Shown in pieces: positions 34,917 to 35,652 of a stretch of 35,652 bases of DNA. A program made the position numbers and the translations under genes. The notes beneath the pieces were generated by a model. That model was not told the origin of the DNA. It did no database searches and was given only the letters and a program-made list of their open reading frames with translations. Source of the stretch: Psychrobacter sp. UBA6766 (GTDB lineage Bacteria; Pseudomonadota; Gammaproteobacteria; Pseudomonadales; Moraxellaceae); contig NZ_DKGQ01000024.1 of assembly GCF_002453355.1 (NCBI RefSeq), positions 1-35,652 on the forward strand, read 5' to 3'. Every line of letters begins with the position of its first letter. Position 1 is the stretch's first letter.

Positions 34917-35648
34917 ATGAGCGTGTTATTTATCTCCGGCATTGATACCGACATTGGCAAAACTTATGCGACGGGTATAATCGCAAAAGCGCTTATGCAG
35001 CAAGGTGTCAACGTCATCACTCAAAAGCTGGTACAAACAGGCGTTAGTGTGAATTCAGATAGTGGCGAGATGAGTATTGCCGATGATATTATCGTCCATC
35101 GCCAATTAATGGGTATTCTGCTTCAACCATGTGACCTTGACAGCACCACTTGTCCATATCGTTATGAGAAGCCTGCGTCGCCGCATTTATCCGTTAAGCT
35201 CGCCAATGCGGTTTTAGATCCTGACGTCATCACCAAGTCTACGCAGCGCCTCCAAGAAAATTACGATGTGGTGCTATTAGAAGGGGCAGGCGGATTGCTC
35301 GTACCCATTACAGAGCAATTATTAACCTTAGATTATATTGCTCAAGAAGGTTATCCGATTATTTTAGTGACTTCCGGTCGGCTTGGTAGTATCAATCATA
35401 CGTTGCTTAGCTTAGAGGCGATTAAAGCGCGTGGTTTAAAGATTCATAGTGTCATCTACAACCATATTCATGACAATGCTGCGCAGACGGACAACGAGAT
35501 TGCCAATAGTACGATAGATTTTTTGCAACAGTATTTGGCTGAACATTATCCAGATACGCATTGGTTATCTTTACCTGTGCAAGATGCTAATAGCTGTAGC
35601 AATGCAGATTTTATGCTCCCTCAAAAATTTAGGGGCTGTCCTAGATAA
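34917..35648 (+). CDS. bioD: Dethiobiotin synthetase, 3' end altered by IS-like sequence
   Basis: Closes the ureido ring of DAPA with CO2 and ATP to give dethiobiotin. The visible 243 residues contain the P-loop GIDTDIGKT (8-16), a QKLVQTG segment equivalent to the usual KPVQTG (proline replaced by leucine), and LLEGAGGLLVPI. ATG 34917 has AGGAAG about 10 bases upstream. The last codons (GCPR and the stop) are read from the sequence that forms the window-spanning inverted repeat, so the native C-terminus appears replaced or cut by an insertion sequence. The core is complete in length for the family (usually 220-240 residues), so it may still work. Confidence 0.9.
   Translation: MSVLFISGIDTDIGKTYATGIIAKALMQQGVNVITQKLVQTGVSVNSDSGEMSIADDIIVHRQLMGILLQPCDLDSTTCPYRYEKPASPHLSVKLANAVLDPDVITKSTQRLQENYDVVLLEGAGGLLVPITEQLLTLDYIAQEGYPIILVTSGRLGSINHTLLSLEAIKARGLKIHSVIYNHIHDNAAQTDNEIANSTIDFLQQYLAEHYPDTHWLSLPVQDANSCSNADFMLPQKFRGCPR
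35632..35647. repeat. Right arm of the window-spanning inverted repeat, probable IS end
   Basis: GGGGCTGTCCTAGATA is the exact reverse complement of bases 1-16. The IS would extend to the right of the window; the sequence continues ACTAG before the window ends. It overlaps the final codons of bioD. Confidence 0.65.
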
Positions 35649-35652
35649 CTAG

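Noticed and set aside
1..35652. Composite transposon spanning the whole window
   Set aside because: The terminal inverted repeats would allow it, but the cargo is conserved housekeeping synteny (smc-zipA-ligA, coaD-ferredoxin, smpB), so a contig broken at two IS copies is far more likely.

Overview
The window looks like one chromosomal contig of a Psychrobacter-like member of the Moraxellaceae (Gammaproteobacteria). The basis is the smc-zipA-ligA order, a YgiQ radical SAM protein, a type III pantothenate kinase next to a biotin ligase without a DNA-binding domain, coaD followed by an Alvin-type ferredoxin, medium G+C with AT-rich spacers, and the general protein character. Genus is an inference; there is no rRNA to settle it. 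I found no tRNA, rRNA or CRISPR array.

Left part (1-10.6 kb): a rubredoxin reductase-like flavoprotein starts just inside the window. A terminator, a ~170-bp MITE-like element and a strong sigma-70 promoter with a dyad in its spacer follow. They precede a complete leucine/isovalerate catabolic cluster of six co-directional genes: acyl-CoA synthetase, liuB, liuC, liuD, liuE, liuA. Together these convert isovaleryl-CoA to acetoacetate plus acetyl-CoA. The cluster ends at a strong terminator shared with the convergent birA-coaX pair; biotin ligase is the enzyme that would biotinylate LiuD.

Middle (12.5-24.8 kb): a TauE/SafE permease, a PhoD-like phosphatase with a Tat lipoprotein signal behind an unusually long cytosolic extension, then the housekeeping block smc, zipA, ligA. 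Three bases after ligA begins an AT-rich 534-codon gene with a repeat-helical N-terminus and a DUF2971-like C-terminus. It is the most foreign-looking gene here and the best candidate for something undescribed.

Right part (24.8-35.65 kb): minus-strand genes for two small lipoproteins (one MliC-like), YgiQ, another lipoprotein and an Lrp/AsnC regulator divergent from an EamA/RarD-like transporter; then smpB (minus), and plus-strand coaD, ferredoxin, bioA and bioD. A striking 68-bp palindromic unit lies at 26295-26362.

The first 16 and last complete 16 bases before the final five form a perfect inverted repeat. This suggests that the contig was broken at two copies of one insertion sequence, the right one ending bioD. 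Biotin and CoA metabolism recur: biotin synthesis (bioA, bioD), biotin attachment (birA), a biotin enzyme (liuB/liuD), and two CoA biosynthesis steps (coaX, coaD).
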